Of a DNA stretch of 31,402 bases, positions 13,920-22,062 are shown in pieces (the first letter of the stretch is position 1; every line of letters starts with the position of its first letter). The notes under the pieces are model-generated. The model worked only from the letters and a program-made list of their open reading frames with translations. It did not search any database and was not told where the DNA came from. The translations under genes were made by a program, and so were the position numbers. The DNA lies in NCBI GenBank assembly GCA_023438885.1, contig JAEXPS010000047.1, positions 1 through 31,402 of the forward strand, written 5' to 3'. This DNA is from Actinomycetes bacterium. GTDB lineage: Bacteria; Actinomycetota; Actinomycetes; Actinomycetales; Cellulomonadaceae.

Positions 13920-15300
13920 ATGGGTCGCTTGTTCGGGACCGACGGCGTGCGTGGCCTGGCGAACCGGGACGTGACGGCGGAGCTGGCGCTCGACCTGTCG
14001 GTCGCGGCAGCCCACGTGCTGGCCTCCGTCGGGGCGTTCCAGGGGCACCGCCCGCGTGCGGTCGTCGGGCGCGACTCCCGCGCCTCCGGTGAGTTCCTCT
14101 CCGCTGCGGTCGCCGCCGGGCTGGCCTCGGCCGGCGTCGACGTCGACGACGTCGGGATCCTTCCCACGCCGGCGGTCGCGTACCTGACCGCCGAGAGCGG
14201 TGTCGACCTCGGCGTGGTGCTCTCCGCGTCGCACAACCCGATGCCGGACAACGGCATCAAGTTCCTCGCCCGCGGTGGTCTCAAGCTGGATGACGAGCTC
14301 GAGAACGCCATCGAGGCGCGGATGGGTGAGGCCTGGGAGCGGCCGGTGGGCGCCCAGGTGGGCCGCATCCGCACCGACCCGGACCTCGCGGCCCGCGCCT
14401 ACGTCGACCACCTCGTCGGCACCCTGGACACGGACCTGGCCGGCCTGCGGGTCCTCGTCGACTGCGCCAACGGCGCCGCGAGCGAGGTGGGTCCGGCGGC
14501 TCTGCGGGCGGCCGGCGCCGAGGTGGTGGTGATCAACGCCGCCCCCGACGGCCGCAACATCAACGATCGCGCCGGCTCCACCCACCCCGAACAGCTGCAG
14601 GCCTCCGTGGTGGCCGCCGGCGCCGACCTCGGCGTCGCCCTAGACGGCGGCGCCCCCCCCGGCCGCCGCCGGCGCGGGCGACCCCGACCGCTGCCTGGCC
14701 GTGGACGGCGCCGGTGCCCTCGTCGACGGCGACCAGATCATGGGCATCCTGGCCCTCGCCCTGCGCGACAAGGGCGCCCTGGCGCACGACACCCTGGTCA
14801 TCACCGTCATGAGCAACCTCGGCCTGCGCCTGGCGATGCGGGCGGCGGGGATCACCACGATCGACACCGCGGTCGGCGACCGCTACGTGCTCGAGGCGAT
14901 GCGCGCCGGCGGGTTCACCCTCGGCGGCGAGCAGTCGGGGCACATCATCCTGGCCGACCACGCCACCACCGGCGACGGCGTGCTTACGGCGCTCCAGCTC
15001 GCGGCCCGGGTCGCCGCCACGGGCAAGCCGCTCGCCGAGCTGGCGTCCGTGGTGCAGCGTTTGCCGCAGACGCTGGTCAACGTCTCCGGCGTCGACCGCA
15101 CGCGGGCGGGGGCCGACGGCCCGCTGGCCGACGCGATCGCGGCCGTCGAGGCAGGTCTCGGCGAGACCGGCCGCGTGCTGCTGCGCCCGTCCGGCACCGA
15201 GCCGGTGGTCCGCGTCATGGTCGAGGCCGCCACCCAGACCGCTGCCGACGAGGCCGCCGCCACGCTGGCCGCCGCAGTCCGCGACCACCTCGCCCTGTGA
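13920..15300 (+). pseudogene. glmM: Phosphoglucosamine mutase GlmM, frameshifted with loop insertion
   Basis: GlmM converts GlcN-6-P to GlcN-1-P for UDP-GlcNAc and peptidoglycan. ATG 13920 follows GGAGG (13905-13909). The first frame gives MGRLFGTDGVRG, LSASHNP with phospho-Ser104, and runs intact to Asp242-Gly of the metal loop. The frame then breaks within a C8 run (14653-14660). The rest of GlmM continues in another frame: DPDRC, DGDQIMGILALAL, GDRYVLEAM, GGEQSGH and RPSGTEPV, to TGA 15298-15300. Removing one C restores a 459-residue frame. Even then ten residues (GAPPAAAGAG) split the DG-D-PDR metal motif; without them the length would be 449, the family norm. Either the gene is broken or the sequence here is wrong. 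As GlmM is normally essential, I suspect an assembly error, but cannot tell. Confidence 0.88.
14649..14679 (+). other. 31-nt GC-only insertion in glmM
   Basis: These 31 bases are all G or C and include C8 (14653-14660). They lie between GAC-GGC (14643-14648) and GAC-CCC-GAC-CGC (14680-14691), which together would encode the GlmM metal motif DGDPDR without a break. As 31 = 30 + 1, the stretch both inserts ten codons and shifts the frame. Confidence 0.75.
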
Positions 15301-15312
15301 CGACGCACCCCG

Positions 15313-15381
15313 CCGAGCCCGGCAGTTTCCGCCGAACCCGGCAGTTCTGCGTGCCGGGCTCGACACCAAGTGCCGGGTTGG
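15313..15381 (+). repeat. Half-site element, copy B (0/19/32/51 geometry)
   Basis: CGGCAGTT begins at 15320 and 15339, and TGCCGG begins at 15352 and 15371. The first and third units extend to an exact inverted pair (CGAGCCCGGCA with TGCCGGGCTCG), and the second and fourth to another (AACCCGGCA with TGCCGGGTT), so the pairings interleave. Unit offsets of 0, 19, 32 and 51 match copy A at 12552-12613 exactly. It fills the glmM-def gap and overlaps the first bases of the def Shine-Dalgarno. Confidence 0.75.
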
Positions 15382-15391
15382 AGGTGGGGGT

Positions 15392-15970
15392 GTGAGCGCG
15401 GATCTCGTGCGCGATGCGGTGCTGCGGTTGCTCGAGGAGGCCGCCGGGCGGGCGGACGGGGTGGTGCCGATCGTGCGCGCCGGGAACCCCGTGCTGCGCG
15501 CCGCCGCACAGCCGTACGACGGCCAGCTCGCCGACGACGAGCTCGCCGCCCTGCTCGCGGTGATGCACCGCACCATGCGCGCCGCGCCCGGCGTCGGGCT
15601 GGCGGCCCCGCAGATCGGCCTGCCGGTCGCGCTCGCCGTGATCGAGGACCCGACGAGCGGCGACGAGGGCAGGGACACCGAGCGCGAGCGGCTCGTCGTC
15701 CCCTTCCGCGTGCTCGTCAACCCGCGCTACGAGGCCCTCGGCGACGAGCTCGCCGCGTTCGACGAGGGATGCCTGTCCGTGCCGGGCTACGCCGCCGTCG
15801 TCGCCCGTGCCCGTCGGGTGCGCCTGAGCGGGTACGACGAGCGCGGCACGGCGCTCGACGAGGAGCTGGTCGGCTGGCCCGCCCGCATCGTCCAGCACGA
15901 GACCGACCATCTCGCCGGCACGCTCTACCTCGACAAGGCCGATCTGCGGACGTTGACCGCCACCGGCTGA
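15392..15970 (+). CDS. def: Peptide deformylase
   Basis: This metallo-hydrolase removes the formyl group from the N-terminal methionine of new proteins. All three motifs are present: GVGLAAPQIG (67-76), EGCLSVPG (125-132) with metal ligand Cys127, and QHETDH (168-173) with ligands His169 and His173 and catalytic Glu170. The 192-residue protein has an N-terminal extension of about 25 residues before the usual start (VVPIVRAGNPVLR), common in actinobacterial copies. GTG 15392 has GGAGG (15380-15384) 7 nt upstream. It lies downstream of glmM on the same strand. Its TGA abuts the stop of the convergent lipoprotein gene in TGATCA (15968-15973). No fmt is adjacent. Confidence 0.95.
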   Translation: MSADLVRDAVLRLLEEAAGRADGVVPIVRAGNPVLRAAAQPYDGQLADDELAALLAVMHRTMRAAPGVGLAAPQIGLPVALAVIEDPTSGDEGRDTERERLVVPFRVLVNPRYEALGDELAAFDEGCLSVPGYAAVVARARRVRLSGYDERGTALDEELVGWPARIVQHETDHLAGTLYLDKADLRTLTATG

Positions 15971-16747
15971 TCAGCCGCGCGTCACCGCACCCGAGCCGGT
16001 GACGTTCGTCGTCACCTCGGGGTCGCCGCCGTAGGTGATCGCGCCGGAGCCCGAGATCGAGGCGTCCAGCGTCTCGGAGGCGGTCACCTCCGCCGCTCCC
16101 GAACCCCCGATCCCGACGACGGCCGTTCGCGCCGCCAACCCGGCGAGGCCCGCGGTCCCGGAACCGGGGATCGACACGTCGAGCGCGTCCGTCTCGCCCG
16201 ACAGCTCGACGCGCCCGGAGCCGGAGATGTCCACGGTGGTGCTCGTCGCCACGACCGCGTCGACGACGATCTCGCCCGACCCGCTGACGGAGACGTCGAG
16301 GGCGTCCGCCTCGACGGCGTCCAGGGAGATGCGTCCGGAGCCGTCGAGCTCGATCGCGGCCGAGCCCGTGCCGGCGACCTCGCCGACCACCTCGCCGGAG
16401 CCGCTGAGCCGGATCGACGACAGCGCGGGGAGCGTCAGGTCGTAGGTGATGCGACCCGGGTCGCTCCAGTCGGTCTCGAGGTCGATCACCAGGGTGTCGC
16501 CGTCGACCCGCGTGACGAGGTCGTCGAGCACGCGCTCGCCGGCCGTGATCGTCAGCGACGGCTCGCCGACCGACAGCCGCAGCTGGCCGCTCGTGGCGAG
16601 GTCGAGGCGGTCGACGTCGCTGACGTCACGCTCCTGCGTCGTCTGCGGGCCGGAGTCCGAGCTGCCGATGCTGACTGTCATCGCGCACCCGGCCAGCGCG
16701 GCGGCGGCGACGACGGCGATCGGGACGAGCAGGGCGGGGCGGGACAT
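15971..16747 (-). CDS. Lipoprotein with DUF2807 (GIN) beta-helix domain
   Basis: The 258-residue protein starts with a lipoprotein signal (SRPALLVPIAVVAAAALAGC, lipid-modified Cys21). The mature part has regular short strands with repeated SGSG or GSG turns (LSGSGEVVGEV, ELDGSGRISLD, SVSGSGEIVVD, DISGSGRVELSG, SISGSGAITYGG). This pattern matches the putative auto-transporter adhesin head GIN domain (DUF2807), a right-handed beta-helix whose function is not established; surface location is likely. ATG 16747 was chosen because it gives a clean signal peptide; an upstream in-frame start at 16807 would not. It faces the glutamine amidotransferase gene across a 169-bp gap that holds that gene's promoter and nothing else I can identify. 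Confidence 0.88.
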   Translation of the reverse strand: MSRPALLVPIAVVAAAALAGCAMTVSIGSSDSGPQTTQERDVSDVDRLDLATSGQLRLSVGEPSLTITAGERVLDDLVTRVDGDTLVIDLETDWSDPGRITYDLTLPALSSIRLSGSGEVVGEVAGTGSAAIELDGSGRISLDAVEADALDVSVSGSGEIVVDAVVATSTTVDISGSGRVELSGETDALDVSIPGSGTAGLAGLAARTAVVGIGGSGAAEVTASETLDASISGSGAITYGGDPEVTTNVTGSGAVTRG

Positions 16748-16902
16748 GATGGTCGGCTCCGGGGTCGTAGGGGTGACGCCGACCATCGTGACGGAGACGC
16801 TCCGCACGTCACCATGGGTTTTACCCCTGGTCCGACCCTGGTTCTCGCCCCCGGGAGGTCAGGGTAGGCCGGCCCGCCGCGCCGGGCCGGCGCGGGGCGC
16901 CC

Positions 16903-16908
16903 TACGCT
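16903..16908 (+). promoter_or_regulatory. -10 box of the glutamine amidotransferase gene (leaderless)
   Basis: TACGCT lies 8 nt before ATG 16917, and no Shine-Dalgarno is evident, suggesting a leaderless mRNA. Confidence 0.5.
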
Positions 16909-16916
16909 GGGCGGCG

Positions 16917-17651
16917 ATGCGCCCCTTCCTGTTCCTCGCCACACGTCCGGAGGACGAGGCGGCCGACGAGGAGTACGCCGCGATGCTCCGCCACGGCGGG
17001 CTCGACGAGCGCGAGCTGCGCCGCGTGCGGCTCGAGCGCACGCCGCTCGGGGACGTCGACCTCGACGCGTGGTCCGGGATCGTCCTCGGCGGAGGGCCGT
17101 ACCAGTCGAGCGACCCCGACGCTCTCAAGAGCCCCGTGCAGCACAGGGTGGAGGCGGAGCTGGCGCGCCTGCTCGACGTCGTCGTCCCGGCCGACTTCCC
17201 GTTCTTCGGCGCCTGCTACGGCGTCGGGACGCTCGGCACCCACGAGGGCGCCGTCGTCGACCGCCGCTTCGGCGAGCCGGCGCGTGGCATCCAGGTGACC
17301 CTGACCGACGAGGGGCGCGCCGATCCGGTGTTCTCCGCGGCGCCGCCGGTGTTCGGCGCCTTCGTCGGCCACAAGGAGGCGATCGCGAAGCTGCCGCCGC
17401 ACGCGGTGCTCCTGGCGACGTCGCCCGCCTCGCCCGTGCAGGCGTTCCGCGTGGGTACCCGCGTCTACGCCACACAGTTCCACCCCGAGCTCGACCTGCG
17501 TGGGCTGGTCTCGCGCGTGCGCGTCTACCGGGACCAGGGCTACTTCCCGCCCGACGAGCTGGAGCGGGTGATCGCCGACGCGCAGGCAAGCGGGATCGAC
17601 GAGCCGCCGCCGCTGCTCGCCCGCTTCGTCGAGCTGTTCGCCCGCGACTGA
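16917..17651 (+). CDS. Class I glutamine amidotransferase
   Basis: The 244-residue single-domain protein has the GATase1 triad: nucleophile Cys100 in FFGACYGVG, and His189 with Glu191 in TQFHPEL. The oxyanion-hole region GIVLGGGPYQSSD (54-66) is also present. It lacks the ATP-pyrophosphatase domain of GMP synthase and is not fused to a synthetase. It belongs to the stand-alone GuaA-like amidotransferases, whose acceptor substrates are often unknown. Hydrolysis of a gamma-glutamyl amide or ammonia transfer to an unlinked partner are both possible. ATG 16917 follows a TACGCT -10 box by 8 nt. No neighbour suggests a pathway. Confidence 0.87.
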   Translation: MRPFLFLATRPEDEAADEEYAAMLRHGGLDERELRRVRLERTPLGDVDLDAWSGIVLGGGPYQSSDPDALKSPVQHRVEAELARLLDVVVPADFPFFGACYGVGTLGTHEGAVVDRRFGEPARGIQVTLTDEGRADPVFSAAPPVFGAFVGHKEAIAKLPPHAVLLATSPASPVQAFRVGTRVYATQFHPELDLRGLVSRVRVYRDQGYFPPDELERVIADAQASGIDEPPPLLARFVELFARD

Positions 17652-17705
17652 CGCTCCGGACCAGGGCCGGGGCGGGCAACCACAGCCCGGGGCGAGGTCG
17701 ACAGG

Positions 17706-17733
17706 TAACGTGGGCGGGTCCCCGGCCGGGGAC
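17706..17733 (+). promoter_or_regulatory. Promoter and 16-bp palindrome upstream of dedA
   Basis: TAACGT (17706-17711) fits a -10 box. It is followed by GTCCCCGGCCGGGGAC (17718-17733), a perfect 16-bp palindrome ending 11 nt before the DedA gene's Shine-Dalgarno (GGAG, 17745-17748). In the transcript it could be a hairpin near the 5' end; in DNA it could be an operator. Confidence 0.45.
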
Positions 17734-17753
17734 AGTGACGGGACGGAGCCTGT

Positions 17754-18398
17754 GTGGAGGAGTGGCTGCTCGGCCTGGCCGAATCACCCTTGGTGTACCT
17801 GGGGCTCTACCTGTTCGCGGCGATCGACGGCTTCTTCCCACCGGTCCCGAGCGAGTCCGCGGTGATCGCGCTCGCCTCGCTCTCGATGTCGCACGGGCAG
17901 CCCGCTCTGCCCCTGGTGATCCTCGTCGCGGCCGCGGGCGCCTTCACCGGTGACCAGATCGCGTACACGATCGGCGGGCGGGTGGCGATCCGTGAGCTGC
18001 GGATCTTTCGCCGCCCGAAGGCGCAGGCCGCGCTGGACTGGGCCGACGAGGCACTGAAGACCCGTGGCGCGTCGTTCATCATCGCGGCGCGGTACATCCC
18101 GGTGGGTCGTGTCGCGGTCAACATGACGGCCGGCGCGCTGCACTACCCGCGCCGGCGTTTCGTCGGCCTGGCTGCCATCGCGGCCATCACGTGGGCGTGC
18201 TACTCGTCGGCCATCGGCATCGGCGCCGCGCACCTGCTGGAGGGACACCCGGTGTACGCGATGCTGCTCGGCATCGTCGGCGGCATCGTGATCGGGCTCC
18301 TCGTCGACTGGGTGCTCACCCACTGGGTCCGCGGCTGGGGCGGGCACAAGCCGGCGCCCGAGGAACCCGGGCCGGCCGATGCGGCGGAGGCGAACTAG
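17754..18398 (+). CDS. DedA-family membrane protein
   Basis: DedA (SNARE-associated/VTT) proteins are integral membrane transporters; some members flip undecaprenyl phosphate or phospholipids. In this 214-residue protein the re-entrant loop region AAIDGFFPPVPSESAVIALASL is followed by GAFTGDQIAYTIGG. The second hallmark, FIIAARYIPVGRVAVNMTAGAL, carries the conserved Arg residues. Two C-terminal helices (about 140-160 and 170-190) and a Pro/Glu-rich cytosolic tail end the protein. GTG 17754 has GGAG (17745-17748) 5 nt upstream. It stands alone between the amidotransferase and a lipoprotein gene. The substrate cannot be assigned. Confidence 0.9.
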   Translation: MEEWLLGLAESPLVYLGLYLFAAIDGFFPPVPSESAVIALASLSMSHGQPALPLVILVAAAGAFTGDQIAYTIGGRVAIRELRIFRRPKAQAALDWADEALKTRGASFIIAARYIPVGRVAVNMTAGALHYPRRRFVGLAAIAAITWACYSSAIGIGAAHLLEGHPVYAMLLGIVGGIVIGLLVDWVLTHWVRGWGGHKPAPEEPGPADAAEAN

Positions 18399-18465
18399 CG
18401 GCTGGGCCGCAGGTCACGGGCCGCTCACGATTCGGTGGCAGGCGCTAACGAAACGGTCTCGCCCG

Positions 18466-18481
18466 TCACCCGCCCGGGTGA
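18466..18481 (+). promoter_or_regulatory. Inverted repeat upstream of lipoprotein gene
   Basis: TCACCCG (18466-18472) and CGGGTGA (18475-18481) form a perfect 7-bp inverted repeat. TACTCT (18489-18494), a plausible -10 box, follows at once, so a protein bound here would cover the -35 region. The rest of the 184-bp gap is an untranslated leader ending in GGAGG (18571-18575). Confidence 0.45.
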
Positions 18482-18582
18482 TGGCGAATACTCTCGACGT
18501 GGCCGCCGGCGCTGGCGGCCATCCCCGCACGCCGCGTGGACCCTCCGGGGTCTCTGCTGGCGTGCCCGCAGGAGGGACACCG

Positions 18583-19173
18583 ATGGGCAGGGCCGACCGC
18601 GCAGTGCGCGCCTCCACGGGCGCCCTGGCGGGCGTGCTCCTGCTCGGCGCGCTGCTGAGCGCCTGCGGGGCCTCGCCCCAGACGTCGAACGCGGCCGCCG
18701 CCGTGGTGGTCAGCAAGGCCGACTGCCTGGCCCCCGAGGTGCTCGACGAGCTCGGCCTCGAGCTCGACGCCGGCCTCGCCGCGCGCGCCTCCCACGCGCC
18801 GGCCCCGGAGCGTGGCCGCGTCCCGGACGACTTCGTGCCCGCCGCGGTGGTCGAGTGCGAGGTCGGTGGCCGGATGCGCGACAGTGCGGGGACCTGGACC
18901 GCCGTCACGGTGACGTGGCGCGACGGGTCGGCGACGGGGTTGAGCAGGCTGGTGGACGCCTTCGACGAGCCCGCCGTGACGCCGGTGCCGTGCCAGGGGG
19001 CTCCTCGGCGGATGGTGATCTGGCTCGTGGACGCCGCCGGTCGCGCGGTGCTTCCTGACGTGGCGCTGGACGGCTGCGGTGCGCCCTCAGAGGCTGTGCT
19101 CGATGCCCTCGACCGGCTCGAGGTCACGGACCGGGAGGACCATCCGGTCGAGATGCGCACGCCGGCGCCGTAG
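18583..19173 (+). CDS. Putative lipoprotein of unknown function
   Basis: I do not recognise the family. The 196-residue protein begins with a lipoprotein signal peptide: Arg residues, a hydrophobic core (GALAGVLLLGALL) and lipobox LSAC with Cys28. The mature part has four further cysteines: one in SKADCLAPEV, one in VVECEVGG, one in PVPCQGAP and one in LDGCGAPSE. These could form two disulfides outside the cell. The fold looks mixed alpha/beta with strands such as TWTAVTVTWRDG and RRMVIWLVDAAGR. ATG 18583 has GGAGG 7 nt upstream. Its stop lies 3 nt from that of the convergent coaA. Confidence 0.8.
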   Translation: MGRADRAVRASTGALAGVLLLGALLSACGASPQTSNAAAAVVVSKADCLAPEVLDELGLELDAGLAARASHAPAPERGRVPDDFVPAAVVECEVGGRMRDSAGTWTAVTVTWRDGSATGLSRLVDAFDEPAVTPVPCQGAPRRMVIWLVDAAGRAVLPDVALDGCGAPSEAVLDALDRLEVTDREDHPVEMRTPAP

Positions 19174-19176
19174 CGG

Positions 19177-20124
19177 CTACAGCTTGCGCAGCCGCACCCG
19201 CTGCACGGCGTGGTCCTGACCCTTCGTCAGCACCACCGTGGCGCGCCCGCGCGTCGGCCGGATGTTCTGCTCCAGGTTGGGGGCGTTGATCGAGTCCCAG
19301 ATGCGGCCGGCGGTGGCGCGCGCCTCGTCGTCCGTCAACCCCGCGTAGCGGTGGAAGTACGACTCGGGCTGTGCGAACGCTGTCGACCGAAGCCCGAGGA
19401 AGCGGTCGATGTACCAGGTACGCACGTCGCGCTCGCGGGCGTCGACGTAGATCGAGAAGTCGAAGAAGTCGCTGACGGCCAGGCTGCTGCGACCTTCGGC
19501 GGTCGCCCGCGCCGGCTGGAGCACGTTGAGGCCCTCGACGATCAGCACGTCCGGGCGGCGCACCACGGCATGCCGGCCGGGCACGATGTCGTACGTCAGG
19601 TGGCTGTACACCGGCGCGGTGACCTCGGGCCGGCCCGCCTTGACCTCCTGCACGAACCGCAGCAGGGCGCGCCGGTCGTACGACTCCGGGAAGCCCTTGC
19701 GCTGCATCAGTCCCCGACGCTCGAGCTCGGCGTTCGGGAAGAGGAACCCGTCCGTGGTGACGAGCTCGACGCGCGGCGTGGTCGGCCACCGCGCCATCAG
19801 CTCGCGCAGGAGCCGGGCCACGGTCGACTTGCCGACGGCCACGGAGCCGGCGATGCCGATGACGAAGGGCGTCAGGTCCGGTGTCTCGTGCAGGAACGTC
19901 GAGGCCGCCTGGTGCAGCCCGCGCGTCGCCTGGATGTGCAGGTCGAGGAGCCGTGACAGGGGCCGGTAGACGGCGTCCGCCTCGGGCAGGTCGATCGGGT
20001 CGCCCAGGCCGCGCAGGCGCTCGACGTCCTGTTCGGTGAACGGAAGAGGGGTGGACTCGGCGAGTCGCACCCAGGCCGCCCGGTCGAGGTCGACGTAGGG
20101 CGACGGTGCCGGCGGGTGCTGCAC
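19177..20124 (-). CDS. coaA: Type I pantothenate kinase CoaA
   Basis: CoaA phosphorylates pantothenate, the first and regulated step of coenzyme A synthesis. The 315-residue length is typical. Features are YVDLDRAAWVRL near the N-terminus, P-loop GSVAVGKS (93-100), then VELVTTDGFLFPN, RKGFPESYD, PVYSHLTYDIVPG and DVLIVEGLNVLQ, and the C-terminal FDFSIYVDA with TWYIDRF. GTG 20124 is favoured because GGAAGGA lies 7 nt upstream; the upstream ATG near 20140 is in another frame. The gene is divergent from glmS across 73 nt, an arrangement often seen in Actinobacteria, where coaA lies between glmM and glmS. Feedback by CoA is the family norm. Confidence 0.97.
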   Translation of the reverse strand: MQHPPAPSPYVDLDRAAWVRLAESTPLPFTEQDVERLRGLGDPIDLPEADAVYRPLSRLLDLHIQATRGLHQAASTFLHETPDLTPFVIGIAGSVAVGKSTVARLLRELMARWPTTPRVELVTTDGFLFPNAELERRGLMQRKGFPESYDRRALLRFVQEVKAGRPEVTAPVYSHLTYDIVPGRHAVVRRPDVLIVEGLNVLQPARATAEGRSSLAVSDFFDFSIYVDARERDVRTWYIDRFLGLRSTAFAQPESYFHRYAGLTDDEARATAGRIWDSINAPNLEQNIRPTRGRATVVLTKGQDHAVQRVRLRKL

Positions 20125-20184
20125 GGCTCGATCCTTCCATGACTGCGCTGCTGCTCCGCGCCGGGTCCGGCCGGGGGCCGTGGG

Positions 20185-20190
20185 TACTCT
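20185..20190 (+). promoter_or_regulatory. -10 box of glmS (leaderless)
   Basis: TACTCT lies 7 nt before ATG 20198 and no Shine-Dalgarno is present. There is no room for a glmS ribozyme, as found in Firmicutes, downstream of this promoter. Confidence 0.55.
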
Positions 20191-20197
20191 GGGCGCC

Positions 20198-22054
20198 ATG
20201 TGCGGCATCGTGGGATACGTCGGCAGCGCCACCCCGTCGGCCAAGCCGCTGGAGGTGGCGATCGAGGGGCTCCGGCGCCTGGAGTACCGCGGGTACGACT
20301 CGGCGGGGGTTGCGCTCGTCGTGCCGGGCGCGCCGCTCGCGGTGGCGAAGAAGGCCGGCAAGCTGGCCAACCTCGTCGAGGAGCTGGACGCCCACCCGCT
20401 GCCCGGGGCGACCGTCGCGCTCGGCCACACCCGGTGGGCCACCCACGGCGGGCCGACCGACACCAACGCTCACCCGCACGTCGCGGGGCGCCTGGCTCTG
20501 ATCCACAACGGGATCATCGAGAACTTCGTGGAGCTGCGTGACGAGCTGGTGGCGGACGGGGTCGAGCTCACCTCGGACACGGACACCGAGATCGCCGCGC
20601 ACCTGGCGGCCAAGGCGTACGACGAGCTCGGCGACCTGACGGCCGCCCTGCAGGCGGTGGCACGGCGCCTCAAGGGGACGTTCACGCTGCTGGCCGTGCA
20701 CGCCGACCAGCCCGGCGTCGTCGTCGGCGCGCGTCACGACTCCCCGCTGGTCGTCGGTCTGGGCAAGGGGGAGAACTTCCTCGGCTCGGACGTCGCGGCG
20801 TTCATCGCGCACACGCGCGACGCGCTCGAGCTGGGCCAGGACCAGGTGGTGACCATCACCGCCGACTCCGTGGCCGTGACGGACTTCGCCGGCAACCCCG
20901 CGCAGGCCCGCCGGTACGTCGTCGACTGGGACGCCCGCGCAGCCGAGAAGGGCGGCTTCCGCTCCTTCATGGACAAGGAGATCCACGACGAGCCGCACGC
21001 GGTCGCGGACACCCTCATGGGCCGCACCGATCGGCAGGGCCGGCTGACGCTGGACGAGATCCGGATCGACGAGTCGGTGCTGCGGGCCGTCGACAAGATC
21101 GTCGTCATCGCGTGCGGGACGGCGGCGTACGCCGGGCACGTCGCGAAGTACGCGATCGAGCACTGGTGCCGCATCCCCGTCGAGGTGGAGCTCTCGCACG
21201 AGTTCCGTTACCGCGACCCCGTGGTCGACGAGCGCACGCTGGTGGTCGCCGTCTCGCAGTCGGGCGAGACGATGGACACGCTCATGGCCGTGCGGCACGC
21301 CCGGGAGCAGGGCAGCAAGGTGCTGGCGATCGTCAACACCCACGGCTCGACGATCCCGCGCGAGTCGGACGCCGTGCTCTACACGCACGCCGGCCCGGAG
21401 ATCGCGGTCGCCTCGACCAAGGCGTTCGTCGCGCAGATCGCCGCGGCCTACCTGCTGGGGCTGTACCTCGCGCAGCTGCGGGGGAACATGTTCGCCGACG
21501 AGGTCGCCGCGATCCTCGCGGAGCTGCGTGCCGTGCCGGAGAAGATCCAGCAGGTGATCGACCGGTCGGGACGCGTGCGCGAGGTGGCGCGGTTCATGGC
21601 CGACACCCCCACGGTGCTGTTCCTCGGCCGGCATGTCGGCTACCCGGTGGCGATGGAGGGCGCGCTCAAGCTCAAGGAGCTGGCGTACATCCACGCCGAG
21701 GGCTTCCCGGCGGGCGAGCTCAAGCACGGGCCGATCGCGCTCATCGAGCCGGGGCAGCCGGTGTTCGTCATCGTGCCGTCGCCGCGCGGGCGTGACTCGT
21801 TGCACTCGAAGGTGGTCTCCAACATCCAGGAGATCCGGGCGCGCGGGGCGCGGACGCTGGTCATCGCGGAGGAGGGCGACGAGGCCGTGCTGCCGTTCGC
21901 CGACGAGGTGTTCACGGTGCCGGCGACGCCGACCCTGCTGGCGCCGCTGGTGTCGGTGATCCCGCTGCAGATCTTCGCGTGCGAGCTGGCCACGGCGAAG
22001 GGCCTGGACGTGGACCAGCCGCGCAACCTGGCCAAGTCCGTCACCGTGGAGTAA
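20198..22054 (+). CDS. glmS: Glutamine--fructose-6-phosphate aminotransferase GlmS
   Basis: GlmS makes glucosamine-6-phosphate from fructose-6-phosphate and glutamine, the entry step to UDP-GlcNAc. The 618-residue protein begins MCGIVGYVG, so Cys2 becomes the N-terminal nucleophile. GHTRWATHG and NGIIENF complete the glutaminase site (about 1-230). Two SIS sugar-isomerase domains follow (about 300-600), with ACGTAAYAG, SQSGETMDT, ASTKAF, ELAYIHAEGFPAGELKHGPIAL and the C-terminal RNLAKSVTVE. ATG 20198 follows a TACTCT -10 box by 7 nt. It is in the same cell-wall precursor pathway as the glmM locus 5 kb upstream. Confidence 0.98.
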   Translation: MCGIVGYVGSATPSAKPLEVAIEGLRRLEYRGYDSAGVALVVPGAPLAVAKKAGKLANLVEELDAHPLPGATVALGHTRWATHGGPTDTNAHPHVAGRLALIHNGIIENFVELRDELVADGVELTSDTDTEIAAHLAAKAYDELGDLTAALQAVARRLKGTFTLLAVHADQPGVVVGARHDSPLVVGLGKGENFLGSDVAAFIAHTRDALELGQDQVVTITADSVAVTDFAGNPAQARRYVVDWDARAAEKGGFRSFMDKEIHDEPHAVADTLMGRTDRQGRLTLDEIRIDESVLRAVDKIVVIACGTAAYAGHVAKYAIEHWCRIPVEVELSHEFRYRDPVVDERTLVVAVSQSGETMDTLMAVRHAREQGSKVLAIVNTHGSTIPRESDAVLYTHAGPEIAVASTKAFVAQIAAAYLLGLYLAQLRGNMFADEVAAILAELRAVPEKIQQVIDRSGRVREVARFMADTPTVLFLGRHVGYPVAMEGALKLKELAYIHAEGFPAGELKHGPIALIEPGQPVFVIVPSPRGRDSLHSKVVSNIQEIRARGARTLVIAEEGDEAVLPFADEVFTVPATPTLLAPLVSVIPLQIFACELATAKGLDVDQPRNLAKSVTVE

Positions 22055-22062
22055 CCGCAGTC

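Noticed and set aside
13527..15395. A 622-codon plus-strand open frame covering the end of rpsI and all of glmM
   Set aside because: Only its central part (13920 to about 14648) is real coding sequence, as GlmM. The beginning is an out-of-frame read of rpsI, and the end is Arg/Pro-rich sequence created by the glmM frameshift.
18399..18582. c-di-AMP or other riboswitch in the 5' leader of the lipoprotein gene
   Set aside because: Only one short inverted repeat is seen, and it lies upstream of the likely -10 box. No conserved riboswitch core was recognised.
20124..20197. glmS ribozyme or other leader control upstream of glmS
   Set aside because: The -10 box is only 7 nt from the ATG, leaving no leader for a ribozyme or riboswitch.
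19124..21805. An 893-codon minus-strand frame opposite glmS and over coaA in another frame
   Set aside because: Its composition is Arg/His/Asp-rich without motifs, and it conflicts with the clear GlmS and CoaA proteins.
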